This document shows, one piece after another, positions 48,993 through 58,526 of a stretch of 64,000 nt of DNA. The position numbers were made by a program, and so were the translations under genes. The notes under the pieces were generated by a model. That model ran no database searches. It was not told the origin of the DNA and saw nothing but the letters and a program-made list of their open reading frames with translations. Position 1 is the first letter of the stretch; each line of letters begins with the position of its first letter. The stretch comes from Aggregatilineales bacterium. GTDB lineage: Bacteria > Chloroflexota > Anaerolineae > Aggregatilineales > Ch27. The stretch is from NCBI GenBank assembly GCA_029976005.1, contig JARKOQ010000037.1, forward strand, positions 16,203 to 80,202, written 5' to 3'.

Positions 48993-49011
48993 CCAGAAGG
49001 GCAACCGTCTG

Positions 49012-49323
49012 ATGATTGGTGACCCGCAGGCTGAAACGCTCAAAACCGAGAAGCCGCAGCCTTTTGTCTCCGGCGGCAAGGGCACGGTTCTCAGCCACAC
49101 GATCGTGATGGACGCGCCGGCTGGATTCGAGGAGCAGGCGCCCTATACCCTGGCCCTGGTCAAGCTGGACGATGGGCCGACCGTGCTGGCTCAGCTAACC
49201 GATCTGGAAGGCCCGGCGGTGATTGGGATGCAGGTCGAGATGGTCACTCGCAAGCTGCGCACCGATGGCAAGCGCGGGATCATCGTCTACGGCTACAAGT
49301 TCCGGCCGCTGCTGCGGCCCTAG
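49012..49323 (+). CDS. DUF35 OB-fold domain (C-terminal half)
   Basis: SGGKGTVLSHTIVMDAPAGFEEQAPYTLALVKLDDGPTVLAQLTD...GMQVEMVTRKLRTDGKRGIIVYGYKFRPLL. Confidence 0.8.
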   Translation: MIGDPQAETLKTEKPQPFVSGGKGTVLSHTIVMDAPAGFEEQAPYTLALVKLDDGPTVLAQLTDLEGPAVIGMQVEMVTRKLRTDGKRGIIVYGYKFRPLLRP

Positions 49324-49340
49324 CCCGACAAGACTGCAAG

Positions 49341-49370
49341 AAGCGCTCCTCAGCCTGGGGAGCGCTTTTT
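49341..49370 (+). terminator. Rho-independent terminator
   Basis: AAGCGCTCC-TCAGCCTGG-GGAGCGCTT-TTT. Confidence 0.88.
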
Positions 49371-49400
49371 GATCTGCTTGCAAGTGGTTGGGCATGCTGG

Positions 49401-49844
49401 ATGGAGGCTGACAATATGGAGTGTCGCATTGAGCTGACTGCCTCGCCTGATCCGGCGGATGTCCAGGTCGTCAGTGATGGCCTGGATGCCTACAACGCCG
49501 CGCATGGAGCACCCATGGATTGGGTGCCGCTGGCGATCTTTGTGCGCGATGGGCAGGGCAATATTGCAGGCGGCCTGATTGGCGGCACCTTCTGGGGATG
49601 GCTGTACGTCGGCCGTCTGTGGATTGAAGAAAGCCTGCGAGGTCAAGGTTACGGCAGCCGCCTGCTTGCGGAAGCCGAGCAAGAAGCAGTGCGGCGCGGC
49701 TGTCATCATGTCTGTCTGGATACCCAGGATTTCCAGGCGCGGCCATTTTACGAGAAGCATGGCTACAGGGTCTATGGTGAAGTGAGCGACATGCCGCTGG
49801 GGCACTCCCGATACTCACTGGAAAAGAAATTGACGCCTGGTTGA
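49401..49844 (+). CDS. GNAT family N-acetyltransferase
   Basis: GWLYVGRLWIEESLRGQGYGSRLLAEAEQEAVRRGCHHVCLDTQDFQARPFYEKHGYRVYGE. Confidence 0.92.
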   Translation: MEADNMECRIELTASPDPADVQVVSDGLDAYNAAHGAPMDWVPLAIFVRDGQGNIAGGLIGGTFWGWLYVGRLWIEESLRGQGYGSRLLAEAEQEAVRRGCHHVCLDTQDFQARPFYEKHGYRVYGEVSDMPLGHSRYSLEKKLTPG

Positions 49845-49892
49845 CCTGCCCTGTGTTGGGCATCGAAAAGAGGATACTTCGTAAGGGAGGCG

Positions 49893-50257
49893 GTGCCTGT
49901 CCGGTTTCAGGAATCGTTCGACCCCGCCGCGTATGCGGCTGACCTGGCGGATTCCCGGCATGACTCGACGCTCTGGCAGGTGGCGTGGGAAGGTGAGCAG
50001 ATCGTCGGCCAGCTTATCCCGATTCTGAGAATAATCGGGCGGTGATCCATGAGGTCAGTGTGCGTCCGGCGTGGCGGTGGCGAGGACTGGCGCGGGCGCT
50101 CCTGTCTCGTGCGCTGCTGGACCTGCGCGAGCGCGGCGCGGCAGTGATCCGGCTCAACATAGTGGCCGAGTTCCGCACGCGCGCCAGCGATCTGTACCGC
50201 AGCGTGGGTTTTCGCGCCCTGAAGGAATTCCCGCGTTACCGGAAGTCGCCTTTGTAG
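49893..50257 (+). pseudogene. Frameshifted GNAT acetyltransferase remnant
   Basis: Frame 1 ...LWQVAWEGEQIVGQLIPIL; after a 1-nt-type shift near 50020-50035 it continues ENNRAVIHEVSVRPAWRWRGLARALLSRALLDLRERGAAVIRLNIVAEFRTRASDLYRSVGF. Confidence 0.8.
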
Positions 50258-50374
50258 GGGCAATCCGGCTTGCCCCGACTGCGGCCTGATGGTAGACTTC
50301 GCTGCAATCGTGAGTAATTCCATTTGACTCACCGGCCGGACTCTGGTTCCTGGCATGATGGGGGAGGGCGGTTC

Positions 50375-51394
50375 ATGCGTTTATCTCCAAGACTATTGCG
50401 GCTGATGGCGGTTCTCGCGGTGGCAGCCTTGATGTTGAGCGGCTGTTTCCAGAATGCGTCGGAGAGCGGGATTCAACCGACCGATCCGGCCTCCGCCCCG
50501 CCGACCGCTTTTGCGTTCCCGACCAATACCCCGTTCGTGCCCTCGCCCACGCCGCAGGGGGTAGGCGACGTGACGGAGGCCGTACCGGTAATCGAACTGA
50601 CTCAGCAAGCCCTGAATCAACTGCCCACCCAGGAGCCGATTTTCCAGCCGTCGCCGACGTTTGAAGGCGGCCTGCTGGAAGGCCAGGGTGGGGTGAACTT
50701 CCAGCCGACCGAGATTGCGATGCAGCCCACCGTGAGCGTGGGCATGCTGGAGATGACCGCCACGGCGATCATGGCGGCGGTGCAGGGCGCGGCGATTGCC
50801 ACGCCGACCGTGTTCGTGCCGGCGATTCTGCCCTCGCCAACGGTGGCGATCACCCCAATGGCGGGCGAACTGACCGCCACGGCGATCATTGCCGAGGCTA
50901 CCGCCCGCGTCGGGGCGACTCAGACGGCGGTGTCGACCGCGTTGGGGACCTACGTGCCCACGGCCACGCCGACGCTCGGTCCGACCCTGGATCCGGCGTT
51001 CCTGACGGCGACCGCACTGGCCCAGCCGCCCTCGCAGGATTGTACTCATCTGGTCGAACCGGGCGAAACCGCTTACCGGATTGCGCGGCGCTACGGCGTG
51101 ACGCTGGATCAGATCGCGAGGGCCAACGGGTTGACCAACCTGAGTCTGCTCAGCATCGGCCAGCAGTTGATCATCCCTGGCTGCGGCTCGCTCAGCCCGA
51201 CCCCCGTGGCGGGCGGCCAGACGACGACCGAGACGACCTCCTGCCAGCAGACCCACCTGATCCAACCCGGGGAGAACCTGTTCCGGATCGCGCTACGCTA
51301 CCGGGTTAACCTGCGGGCGCTGGCCAATGCCAACGGGATCAGCAACATCAATATCATCCGCGCCGGGGATACGCTGACCATCCCCTGTCCGTAA
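50375..51394 (+). CDS. Lipoprotein with Pro/Thr/Ala-rich linker and two C-terminal LysM domains
   Basis: Lipobox LMLSGC; HLVEPGETAYRIARRYGVTLDQIARANGLTN and HLIQPGENLFRIALRYRVNLRALANANGISN. Confidence 0.92.
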   Translation: MRLSPRLLRLMAVLAVAALMLSGCFQNASESGIQPTDPASAPPTAFAFPTNTPFVPSPTPQGVGDVTEAVPVIELTQQALNQLPTQEPIFQPSPTFEGGLLEGQGGVNFQPTEIAMQPTVSVGMLEMTATAIMAAVQGAAIATPTVFVPAILPSPTVAITPMAGELTATAIIAEATARVGATQTAVSTALGTYVPTATPTLGPTLDPAFLTATALAQPPSQDCTHLVEPGETAYRIARRYGVTLDQIARANGLTNLSLLSIGQQLIIPGCGSLSPTPVAGGQTTTETTSCQQTHLIQPGENLFRIALRYRVNLRALANANGISNINIIRAGDTLTIPCP

Positions 51395-51471
51395 GCCGAT
51401 CGCGGAGCGCACTCGAACACTCCCAGGGCGACCGACCGGTCGCCCTCAATTTTGCCGAAAGAGGGTGAAGC

Positions 51472-52035
51472 ATGGCCGATCTGCACGCCGAACCGCCGGC
51501 TGGCGACGAATCTCCATTGCGCAAGGAAACCGTGTACGAGGGGCACATCGTCCACCTGTATCTGGAGACGATGCGCCTCCCGAACGGGAGGGAAGCGACC
51601 CTCGAAATCATCCGCCACAAGGGCGCGGTGGCGATCGTGCCGGTTCAGGATGACGGGCGGATCGTGATGGTGCGCCAGTTCCGGCTGGCGGCGGGCCGGC
51701 GGCTGCTGGAAGTGCCGGCTGGCGGGCTGGAGCCGGGCGAAGACCCGGCCGAATGCGCGATCCGCGAGTTGCAGGAAGAAGCCGGTTTCTATCCGGGCAA
51801 ACTTACCCGGCTGGGCGGCATCTATACCGCGCCGGGGTACACCAGCGAGTACATCCACCTGTTCATGGCGACCGACCTGCGGCCTTCGGTCTTGCAGAGC
51901 GATCCCGATGAATTCCTGGAAGTCGTCACCTTGAGTTTGGACGAGGTGCTGGGCCTGATCGAGCGAGGCGAGGTGGAAGACGGTAAGACGATCGCGGCGC
52001 TGCTCCTGGCAGCGCGTCGACTGGCGCAGGCCTGA
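51472..52035 (+). CDS. NUDIX hydrolase (ADP-ribose pyrophosphatase-like)
   Basis: Nudix box GGLEPGEDPAECAIRELQEEAGF; APGYTSEYIHLF. Confidence 0.94.
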   Translation: MADLHAEPPAGDESPLRKETVYEGHIVHLYLETMRLPNGREATLEIIRHKGAVAIVPVQDDGRIVMVRQFRLAAGRRLLEVPAGGLEPGEDPAECAIRELQEEAGFYPGKLTRLGGIYTAPGYTSEYIHLFMATDLRPSVLQSDPDEFLEVVTLSLDEVLGLIERGEVEDGKTIAALLLAARRLAQA

Positions 52036-52256
52036 GGGAACCGCGGTATGTCCGATTGTTTGTGGCGGGGTGTACGGCATGGGCAGCCTGGGCGGATCGA
52101 TCGCCGGGCCTGGCGGGCTGCGTTGCAACAGGCCCCGGCGGCGCGCCTGCCGAAACTGGTTCGGGGCGTGGTTCGCAACAGAAAACGCTGCCGGAGACTG
52201 GCCTCGTCGGTTCCGCGCTGATTCCCGGACTGAGCAGGACAGGTAGCGTGGTGGAA

Positions 52257-52294
52257 CACTCAGCCGGCCTGCAAGCCGGCTGAGTGTTTGTGTT
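52257..52294 (+). terminator. Rho-independent terminator
   Basis: CACTCAGCCGGC-CTGCAA-GCCGGCTGAGTG, 12-bp perfect stem, then TTTGTGTTT. Confidence 0.92.
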
Positions 52295-52325
52295 TGGGGT
52301 AACTCCGATCGAAGGGATGTGCGCA

Positions 52326-53555
52326 ATGGCCCGCTTCTGGTTTGTTTCCGCGCCGCTGCCGGGGCATCTGGATTGGGGCGGTTTCATCAAAACGGCCAGG
52401 ACGCTCCAGGCAGGCGGGCATGAGGTGGTGTGGGTGAGCGCGCCGCCGATCGCGGACCTGGTTCAAGCGGCGGGCCTGCCGTTCGCCGCCATCCCTGAGA
52501 CAGGCTGGCTGTGGCCGCTGCCGCCCACGCCTGACCTGGATCACCTCCGCCCGGACGAGGCGGTGCGCCTGCGCTACAACCGGGCGCTGGATACCTGGCT
52601 GACCGAAGCCCTGATCGGCCCGGCGACGGAGGCGCTGCTGGCGCTGGTCGGGGAGCACGGCGCGCCGGACGCGATCGCGACCGATCCTTTTCTGGCCGCT
52701 TCAGCGCTGGCGGCGGAAGCTCTGGATGTGCCGCTGGCGGTCTGCGGCTGGCCGGCGCTGCCCGCGCCGGACGAGTCCCAATTGCTGCCGATCCAGATCA
52801 GTCTGGCGCAGGACGCCCAGGCGCGCATCCAGCGCCTGCTGGATCGCTTTGGCCTTCAGGGACGCTATTTCGCCCAAGGCCTGACTCCTGCCGTTCAGAG
52901 TCCCGACTTGCATATCAGCTACTTCAGCCGTTACTGGCACCAGTCCGATCCGGACGTGCTGCCGCAGACTCAGTTCGTGGGCGGGATGCCATCCACACCG
53001 CTGGGCGCTCCGCCGGACTGGCTGCGGGCCTTGCCGGAGGAGGCTCCTTGCGGGCTGGTCACGCTGGGCACGGTTTTCACGGGCGATCTGGGTTTCCTGA
53101 GCTGGGCGGCGCAGGGATTGGCCCGCATCGGGCTGATCCCGATCGTGGTACTGGGGCGTCCGATCTCCGCCGAGGAGAAGGCGCCGCTCAAGAAGGCCCT
53201 GCCGCCGGGCACGCGGCTGCTTACCTGGGTCGACTTCGACCACGTCTTTCCCCGGCTGAAGATCATCGTGCACCACGGGGGGATGGGCACGACTCATGCC
53301 GCCGTGGTGCACGGTATCCCGCAGGTGATCGCGCCACACGGGGCCGACCAGCGCGGGCAGGCACGGCGCGCGGCGCAGGCCAAAGTGGCCCTCAATCTGA
53401 CCGCGATCGATATCCGGCGCGGGCAGCTCATGCCGGCGATCGCGGCGGTGGCGACCGATCCGGTCGTGCGCGAAACGGCGGCGCGGCTGGCGCAGGAATT
53501 CGCCGCGCTCGGCGGCCCGTCCCGCGCTGCGGAACTGATCGCGAGGCTGGTGTAG
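52326..53555 (+). CDS. UDP-glucuronosyl/MGT-like glycosyltransferase (GT1)
   Basis: FVSAPLPGHLDWGGFIKTARTLQAGGHEVVWVS; HHGGMGTTHAAVVHGIPQVIAPHGADQRGQARRA. Confidence 0.9.
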   Translation: MARFWFVSAPLPGHLDWGGFIKTARTLQAGGHEVVWVSAPPIADLVQAAGLPFAAIPETGWLWPLPPTPDLDHLRPDEAVRLRYNRALDTWLTEALIGPATEALLALVGEHGAPDAIATDPFLAASALAAEALDVPLAVCGWPALPAPDESQLLPIQISLAQDAQARIQRLLDRFGLQGRYFAQGLTPAVQSPDLHISYFSRYWHQSDPDVLPQTQFVGGMPSTPLGAPPDWLRALPEEAPCGLVTLGTVFTGDLGFLSWAAQGLARIGLIPIVVLGRPISAEEKAPLKKALPPGTRLLTWVDFDHVFPRLKIIVHHGGMGTTHAAVVHGIPQVIAPHGADQRGQARRAAQAKVALNLTAIDIRRGQLMPAIAAVATDPVVRETAARLAQEFAALGGPSRAAELIARLV

Positions 53556-53579
53556 CAAATTCGCGTAGTCAAATAGCCA

Positions 53580-54374
53580 TCAGATTGGCTTGCGACCCAG
53601 CAACAGCGCCTGATGGATCAGGAAGCTGGCGTCGCCCGCCGGGTGAATCTCCGCCTGGAGCCAGTCCGCCGCAGCTTCAGGAGCCTGAACGAGCATGGCC
53701 CGCAAACGGATCACCACGTCCGGCGCGCAGCGCATCCGGTCGGCCCAGTCAGTGAGTTGGTGGCGGCGGGTGAATGGCTCGGCATGCAGGACTTCCAACC
53801 CCGCATCCTTGAAGAAACCCGTCCAGCGCGGCAGGCTGTAGGCCCAGGCGTGGCTGGGATCGCGCAGGCGCTCGAAGGCGTTGACGTAGCGCGCCCCCTT
53901 GCGCTGTTTGGGCACGATCTGGTCGATCACGGCCACGAGGCCGCCGGGCCGGGTCACGCGCGCTGCCTCCTGGACGAAATTTGCTGGGGCGGGGAAGTGG
54001 TGCGGGGCGATGCGGCAGGTCACCAGGTCGAAAGCGCCCGTGGCGAAGGGCAGCGCCTGGGCATCGAGCCGGTAGAAGCGGGCGTTGGTCACGCCGGAGT
54101 CGGCCAGGTGCTGGCGCGCCGCGCGCAGCATCTTCAGGGTCAGATCGCTGGCGATGACCTGCCGGACGTGGGGAGCCAGCATCCGGGCGGTGTGCCCGCC
54201 ACCGGTGGCGATGTCCAGGGCCAGCCAGTCCGGTTGAGGTTGGAGCAGCTCCAGCAGGCGTGGCAAATCCTCGCCCTGGGCGTGGGTCGCGCTGGTGACG
54301 TACCCTTCCGGATTCTGGCCGAACTGCTGCTGGACGCGCTGTTTGAGTTCACGGTCGGACATGAGGTTTGCCAT
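53580..54374 (-). CDS. Class I SAM-dependent methyltransferase
   Basis: WLALDIATGGGHTARMLAPHVRQVIASDLTLKML; FDLVTCRIAPHHF. Confidence 0.92.
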   Translation of the reverse strand: MANLMSDRELKQRVQQQFGQNPEGYVTSATHAQGEDLPRLLELLQPQPDWLALDIATGGGHTARMLAPHVRQVIASDLTLKMLRAARQHLADSGVTNARFYRLDAQALPFATGAFDLVTCRIAPHHFPAPANFVQEAARVTRPGGLVAVIDQIVPKQRKGARYVNAFERLRDPSHAWAYSLPRWTGFFKDAGLEVLHAEPFTRRHQLTDWADRMRCAPDVVIRLRAMLVQAPEAAADWLQAEIHPAGDASFLIHQALLLGRKPI

Positions 54375-54500
54375 CCTTTGCTCCGGGCACGAGTGTAGCG
54401 AGGATCAGGCCCGATGCAATGGTGTTTTGGCGTGGGGCAGGGTATAACCCCCGCTGATCTCTGCGATGGGTGACATTCCACACGTAAAGGAGCACAGAAC

Positions 54501-55835
54501 ATGGCTCGTCTGAAATTAGCTCTCATTGGCGCGGGGAATCGGGGCGCGGACGTGTACGGGCAGTATGCCCTCAAGCACCCGGACGAGGTCGAGTTCGTGG
54601 CGCTGGCTGAGCCGGTCGCGGCCCGGCGCGAGCGCTTCGCGATGGCTCACGAGCTGGAGCCGGAGGCGATCTTCTCCTCCTGGGAGGCGATGCTGGGCGG
54701 GCCAAAACGAGCCGACGCCATGGTGATCACCACGCAAGACAGCGACCATCTGCGCCCGACGCTGGCCGCGCTGGCGGCGGGCTACGATGTGCTGCTCGAA
54801 AAGCCGATGGCGACGACCCTGGCCGACTGCGTGGCCCTGGTCAAGGCGGCGGAACAGGCCGGGCGCATTCTTCAGATCTGCCACGTGCTGCGCTACACCA
54901 ACTTCTTCCGCATGGTGCGCGATTTCGTGCAGTCCGGACGGTTGGGTCAGGTCGCCGTCTACGAGCACCGTGAGAACGTCTCCTACTGGCACATGGCGCA
55001 CAGTTTTGTGCGTGGCAACTGGCGGCGCAAGGATCAGTCCAGCCCGATGATTCTGGCCAAATCGTGCCACGACCTGGACCTGATCACCTGGATTCTGGGC
55101 GAGGAGGTCACCCGCCTGAGTTCGGTGGGCACCCTGCGCCATCACCGGGTGGAGAGTGCGCCGCGTCCCGATCTGCCCGCCCGCTGCACCGATGGCTGCC
55201 CGATCGAGGCGGAATGCCCGTTCTCGGCCCCCGGCATTTACCTGGACTTCCGGCCCTGGCGGCCGCTGGCGGCGGCGATGGGCGTGCCGGAAGGCTTCGA
55301 CCTGGCGAACGTCGTCACCTGGCCGAATTCGACGCTGGCCGATGGCAACCTGGACCCGGCCGCGATCCGCCACGCGCTGGAGACCGGCCCTTACGGCCGG
55401 TGCGTGTATCACACAGACAACGACGTGGTGGACAACCAGATCGTCACCATGCAGACGGCGGCCGGGACTTCGGTTGGCTTCTTCATGCACGGGCACAGCC
55501 ACGAGGAAGGCCGCACCCTGCGCATCGACGGTTCACGGGCGACCCTGGAAGGGGCGTACATGATCGCCCGCCAGGAAATCCGGATTCACGACCACCTGAC
55601 CGGCCAGACCGAGGTCTTCTATCCCGCCGAGAAGGCCGGCGAGTTCAGTCACGCGGACGGGGATCGGGGCCTGATGACGGCCTTCCTGGAGACGCTGCGC
55701 CGGGGCGAGACGTCCGCGCTGACGGACGCCCGCGCGTCGCTGGAGAGCCATCTGCTGGCTTTCGCGGCGGAGCAGGCGCGGTTGACCGGGGCATCCATCG
55801 ACATGGCCGCTTTCCGGGCCGAGGCGCTGCGCTGA
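54501..55835 (+). CDS. Gfo/Idh/MocA family oxidoreductase
   Basis: KLALIGAGNRGADVYGQYAL; DVLLEKPMATTLADCVALV. Confidence 0.93.
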   Translation: MARLKLALIGAGNRGADVYGQYALKHPDEVEFVALAEPVAARRERFAMAHELEPEAIFSSWEAMLGGPKRADAMVITTQDSDHLRPTLAALAAGYDVLLEKPMATTLADCVALVKAAEQAGRILQICHVLRYTNFFRMVRDFVQSGRLGQVAVYEHRENVSYWHMAHSFVRGNWRRKDQSSPMILAKSCHDLDLITWILGEEVTRLSSVGTLRHHRVESAPRPDLPARCTDGCPIEAECPFSAPGIYLDFRPWRPLAAAMGVPEGFDLANVVTWPNSTLADGNLDPAAIRHALETGPYGRCVYHTDNDVVDNQIVTMQTAAGTSVGFFMHGHSHEEGRTLRIDGSRATLEGAYMIARQEIRIHDHLTGQTEVFYPAEKAGEFSHADGDRGLMTAFLETLRRGETSALTDARASLESHLLAFAAEQARLTGASIDMAAFRAEALR

Positions 55836-55849
55836 TCTGGCGCGTTGGC

Positions 55850-56698
55850 CTAACGCGCGCCGCCCGGCCAGGCCCGATCGACTTGCCAGGCGGCCACGCC
55901 CAGGGCAATCCGGATGATTATCAAGGGGAGCAGCACGGGCAGCCCATATTCGGCCAGCAGGCGCAGCGGCGCGCCCAGCGGGAGCAGGCGGAGCAGATTC
56001 AGGAGCACGAAATAGGTCGCGCCGAGCAGACCCGTGATGAAGACCCCGGCGAAGCGAAATCCGGCCAGTGTGCCGACGGCGATCCCCAGCGCGCCGATCA
56101 TGAGCAGTTCCAGCCCGATCCGCGCAGCCGATACAGCCATCCCCACCAGCATCAGGATGACTCCCACCAGCGGCTGACCCAGCATCGGCCAGGCCAGCCC
56201 GGTGCTGATCAGCAGCGGCGGAAAAAGCAGGATCGTGGCCGGTCTGAGCAGGCTCTCCAGATTGTCCATCTGCTGCCAGATGCTCGCCGCGATCTTGCCG
56301 AGGAAGATTTCGTTCAGGCTGAATGGGGTGACGCGTAGCAGGCTCAGTGTATCCTGCCGCAACTCGTCGTAGATCGCGGCGAAAGCCGCGTGGCCCACGC
56401 TGAACAGCACATGGGCGTAGAACACCAGGCTGAACGGATAAACGAGCACCGCGGCGATCAACGTCAGGTAGAGTGGGAGCGCAACGGGCAGGGCCAGCGT
56501 GATCTGGCCGAGACCGAGCGCGACCGCGTGCAGGGACGGGGCCGACAGGCCCCAGATGACGATCAGACCGACCTGAACCGCCAGCCAGCGCAGCAGCGGC
56601 CGGATTTCCACAGGGGAGGGGAGATGCCCGCCCAGGTGGCGGCGCACGAGGGGGTTCGTGCGCCTGGCCCAACCGGGCAGCCGGGCGGTGATGTGCAT
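55850..56698 (-). CDS. Multi-pass membrane protein (ABC-2 permease-like)
   Basis: About six hydrophobic segments; SLLRVTPFSLNEIFLGKIAASIWQQMDNL resembles ABC-2 permease loops. Confidence 0.6.
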   Translation of the reverse strand: MHITARLPGWARRTNPLVRRHLGGHLPSPVEIRPLLRWLAVQVGLIVIWGLSAPSLHAVALGLGQITLALPVALPLYLTLIAAVLVYPFSLVFYAHVLFSVGHAAFAAIYDELRQDTLSLLRVTPFSLNEIFLGKIAASIWQQMDNLESLLRPATILLFPPLLISTGLAWPMLGQPLVGVILMLVGMAVSAARIGLELLMIGALGIAVGTLAGFRFAGVFITGLLGATYFVLLNLLRLLPLGAPLRLLAEYGLPVLLPLIIIRIALGVAAWQVDRAWPGGAR

Positions 56699-56724
56699 GT
56701 GCTGGCCCTTCCGCCGCGCGAGCG

Positions 56725-58452
56725 TTATGGGCAGGCGGCCGAGACGGTGGTGGTACCACCCGCGACGGTCCACACCTCGATCCAGTAGTAGCCCGTGTGC
56801 GGCACTTCCCAGGCGATCTCGTTCGCGTTGTGGCCTTCGATCTGCTCGAACACGATCGGGGGCAGCGTGGCGTTTTCCAGGAACATCGCCGCGATGCGGA
56901 AGCGCCAGTCCGGGTAGCTGCTGGCGGAGGTCGAGATGTCGCCCGATGCGGTCAGTGTGACTTGCTCGCCTTCACGCCCAAACCAGATGTTGCCTGCGTG
57001 ATCCTCCCCGCCGCTGAGGGTGGCCGACTGGCTATTGCCACCGGGACGGCACAGCCGGATGTCCTGGGCCTGGCTGGTCAGCGTGTACGTGCCGCTCTGG
57101 ACGGAACCGGCCTCGATCGTGAACAGGTGGGGCAGGTCGCTGGTCGGCCAGTAGGAGAAGCTGACGCTTCCCTGGGTGATGTACGGGCGCACCACCTCAC
57201 TGGCCGGGGCGGCAATGCTCAGGACGGGGAAGGCGTCGCTGGTCAGGGTGATCTCGTGCATGATCCCGGCCCGGTTGCTGAAGAAGAACGTCACCGGCGT
57301 GTCTGGGGCCAGCGGGCCGCTGGCGGGTTGATCGGCCGTGAGGGGCAGATCGAGGAAGGGCGTGGGAAGCCCTGCCAACGGGTGGGGGAGTCGGTCGAGG
57401 GGCAGGTTGCGCAGCGCCGCGACGTCGAGCGCCTCCATCCGCGAAGGCCCTGCCACCGCGAGTCCATTCTGATCGACGGGGACGCGGTACTGCGCGCCGG
57501 TTGTCACGTCGAGGGGTGTTCCGTCCGGCAGCGTGAAGTGCAGCGCCCCAGCCAGGACTTGAAACAGGAGACCGTCCTGAGGGTCGGCCTGGACGTAGAG
57601 CGTGGCTTCCAGGTCGAAGCTGATTCCGTTCAGGCTGAGTCTGGCCCGGCCGGTGGCTGGCGGTTGGAGGAGCAGACCAGGCGGCGGCGCGTCGGGGCAG
57701 TCCTCCGTTGGGCTGCCGCTGTCCAGCACCGCCACCTGGAAGGGATCACGATACCAGTCCTCGGCGGAGAGGGCCGGGGCGTTGCGCAGGATGGTGGGAA
57801 TCTCGACGATCGGACAGTTGGTGACCACGTAGCCGGAGAAGACCCAGGCAGCCGACTCGTAAGGGGTGTCGATCCGCCACCAGGATGAATCGGCCAGGCG
57901 GCCGGTGATGATGACCTGCTCGTCCCGTTGCAGGACTTCGAGCACGGCAGCGTTGTATGAGGGGTAGTTGCGCACGTTGAGTGTGTCGGTGACGACGCGC
58001 CCATAACAGGTGGCGGCGGGCTTGGCCTCGCTCTGGACGGCAGTGCGATTGTCGGTGAGAGTCGCGTTGCCGAGCAGCCACATGGTGACCATCTCAGGCG
58101 CGTTGGAAGGCAGGCCTGCGCCCTGGGCCACGGTGAGCAGTCCCCAGCTTTCCGGCGCGGCGTCCAGGGGGGCTATCTGAAGCTGTTCCAGTCCATCCAG
58201 ACTGAAATGGCTGCCTGCCGCGTAGGAAGCTGGTGGATTGGCGCCCGTGGTCGTGATCGCGCCTCCGGCGACACAGGCTTCATTGCGGTGAAGCGCGCCA
58301 CATGATTCCACGGCCTGATAAGCCTTCTGAATCAGGATCGGACAGGAGGCTCCCGACCCCTGGGCCGCTGTTTCCAGGCCCGATGATGCCAGGACGGCAG
58401 CGACCGCGATTCCGATCGCCCCGAGGATGATCCACTTCCCGTACTGCCGCAT
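56725..58452 (-). CDS. Secreted protein with bacterial SH3 domain
   Basis: N-terminal signal/TM; VVTDTLNVRNYPSYNAAVLEVLQRDEQVIITGRLADSSWWRID SH3b motif. Confidence 0.75.
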   Translation of the reverse strand: MRQYGKWIILGAIGIAVAAVLASSGLETAAQGSGASCPILIQKAYQAVESCGALHRNEACVAGGAITTTGANPPASYAAGSHFSLDGLEQLQIAPLDAAPESWGLLTVAQGAGLPSNAPEMVTMWLLGNATLTDNRTAVQSEAKPAATCYGRVVTDTLNVRNYPSYNAAVLEVLQRDEQVIITGRLADSSWWRIDTPYESAAWVFSGYVVTNCPIVEIPTILRNAPALSAEDWYRDPFQVAVLDSGSPTEDCPDAPPPGLLLQPPATGRARLSLNGISFDLEATLYVQADPQDGLLFQVLAGALHFTLPDGTPLDVTTGAQYRVPVDQNGLAVAGPSRMEALDVAALRNLPLDRLPHPLAGLPTPFLDLPLTADQPASGPLAPDTPVTFFFSNRAGIMHEITLTSDAFPVLSIAAPASEVVRPYITQGSVSFSYWPTSDLPHLFTIEAGSVQSGTYTLTSQAQDIRLCRPGGNSQSATLSGGEDHAGNIWFGREGEQVTLTASGDISTSASSYPDWRFRIAAMFLENATLPPIVFEQIEGHNANEIAWEVPHTGYYWIEVWTVAGGTTTVSAACP

Positions 58453-58526
58453 GATTGTGCCTCCAGAAAAAGGATGAACGCTGCGTGCTGCTCCACGCCG
58501 GATTCGCGGTGACGACTCCAGTGGAC

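Noticed and set aside
50520-51030. Thr/Ala/Pro-rich repeated segments (LTATAIIAEAT...) in the LysM lipoprotein
   Set aside because: Low-complexity linker common in surface lipoproteins of this type, not a DNA repeat system.
52047-52220. 57-aa very basic ORF (MSDCLWRGVRHGQPGRIDRRAWRAAL...)
   Set aside because: No clear RBS or homology and composition typical of random GC-rich frames; could be a small gene but unsupported.
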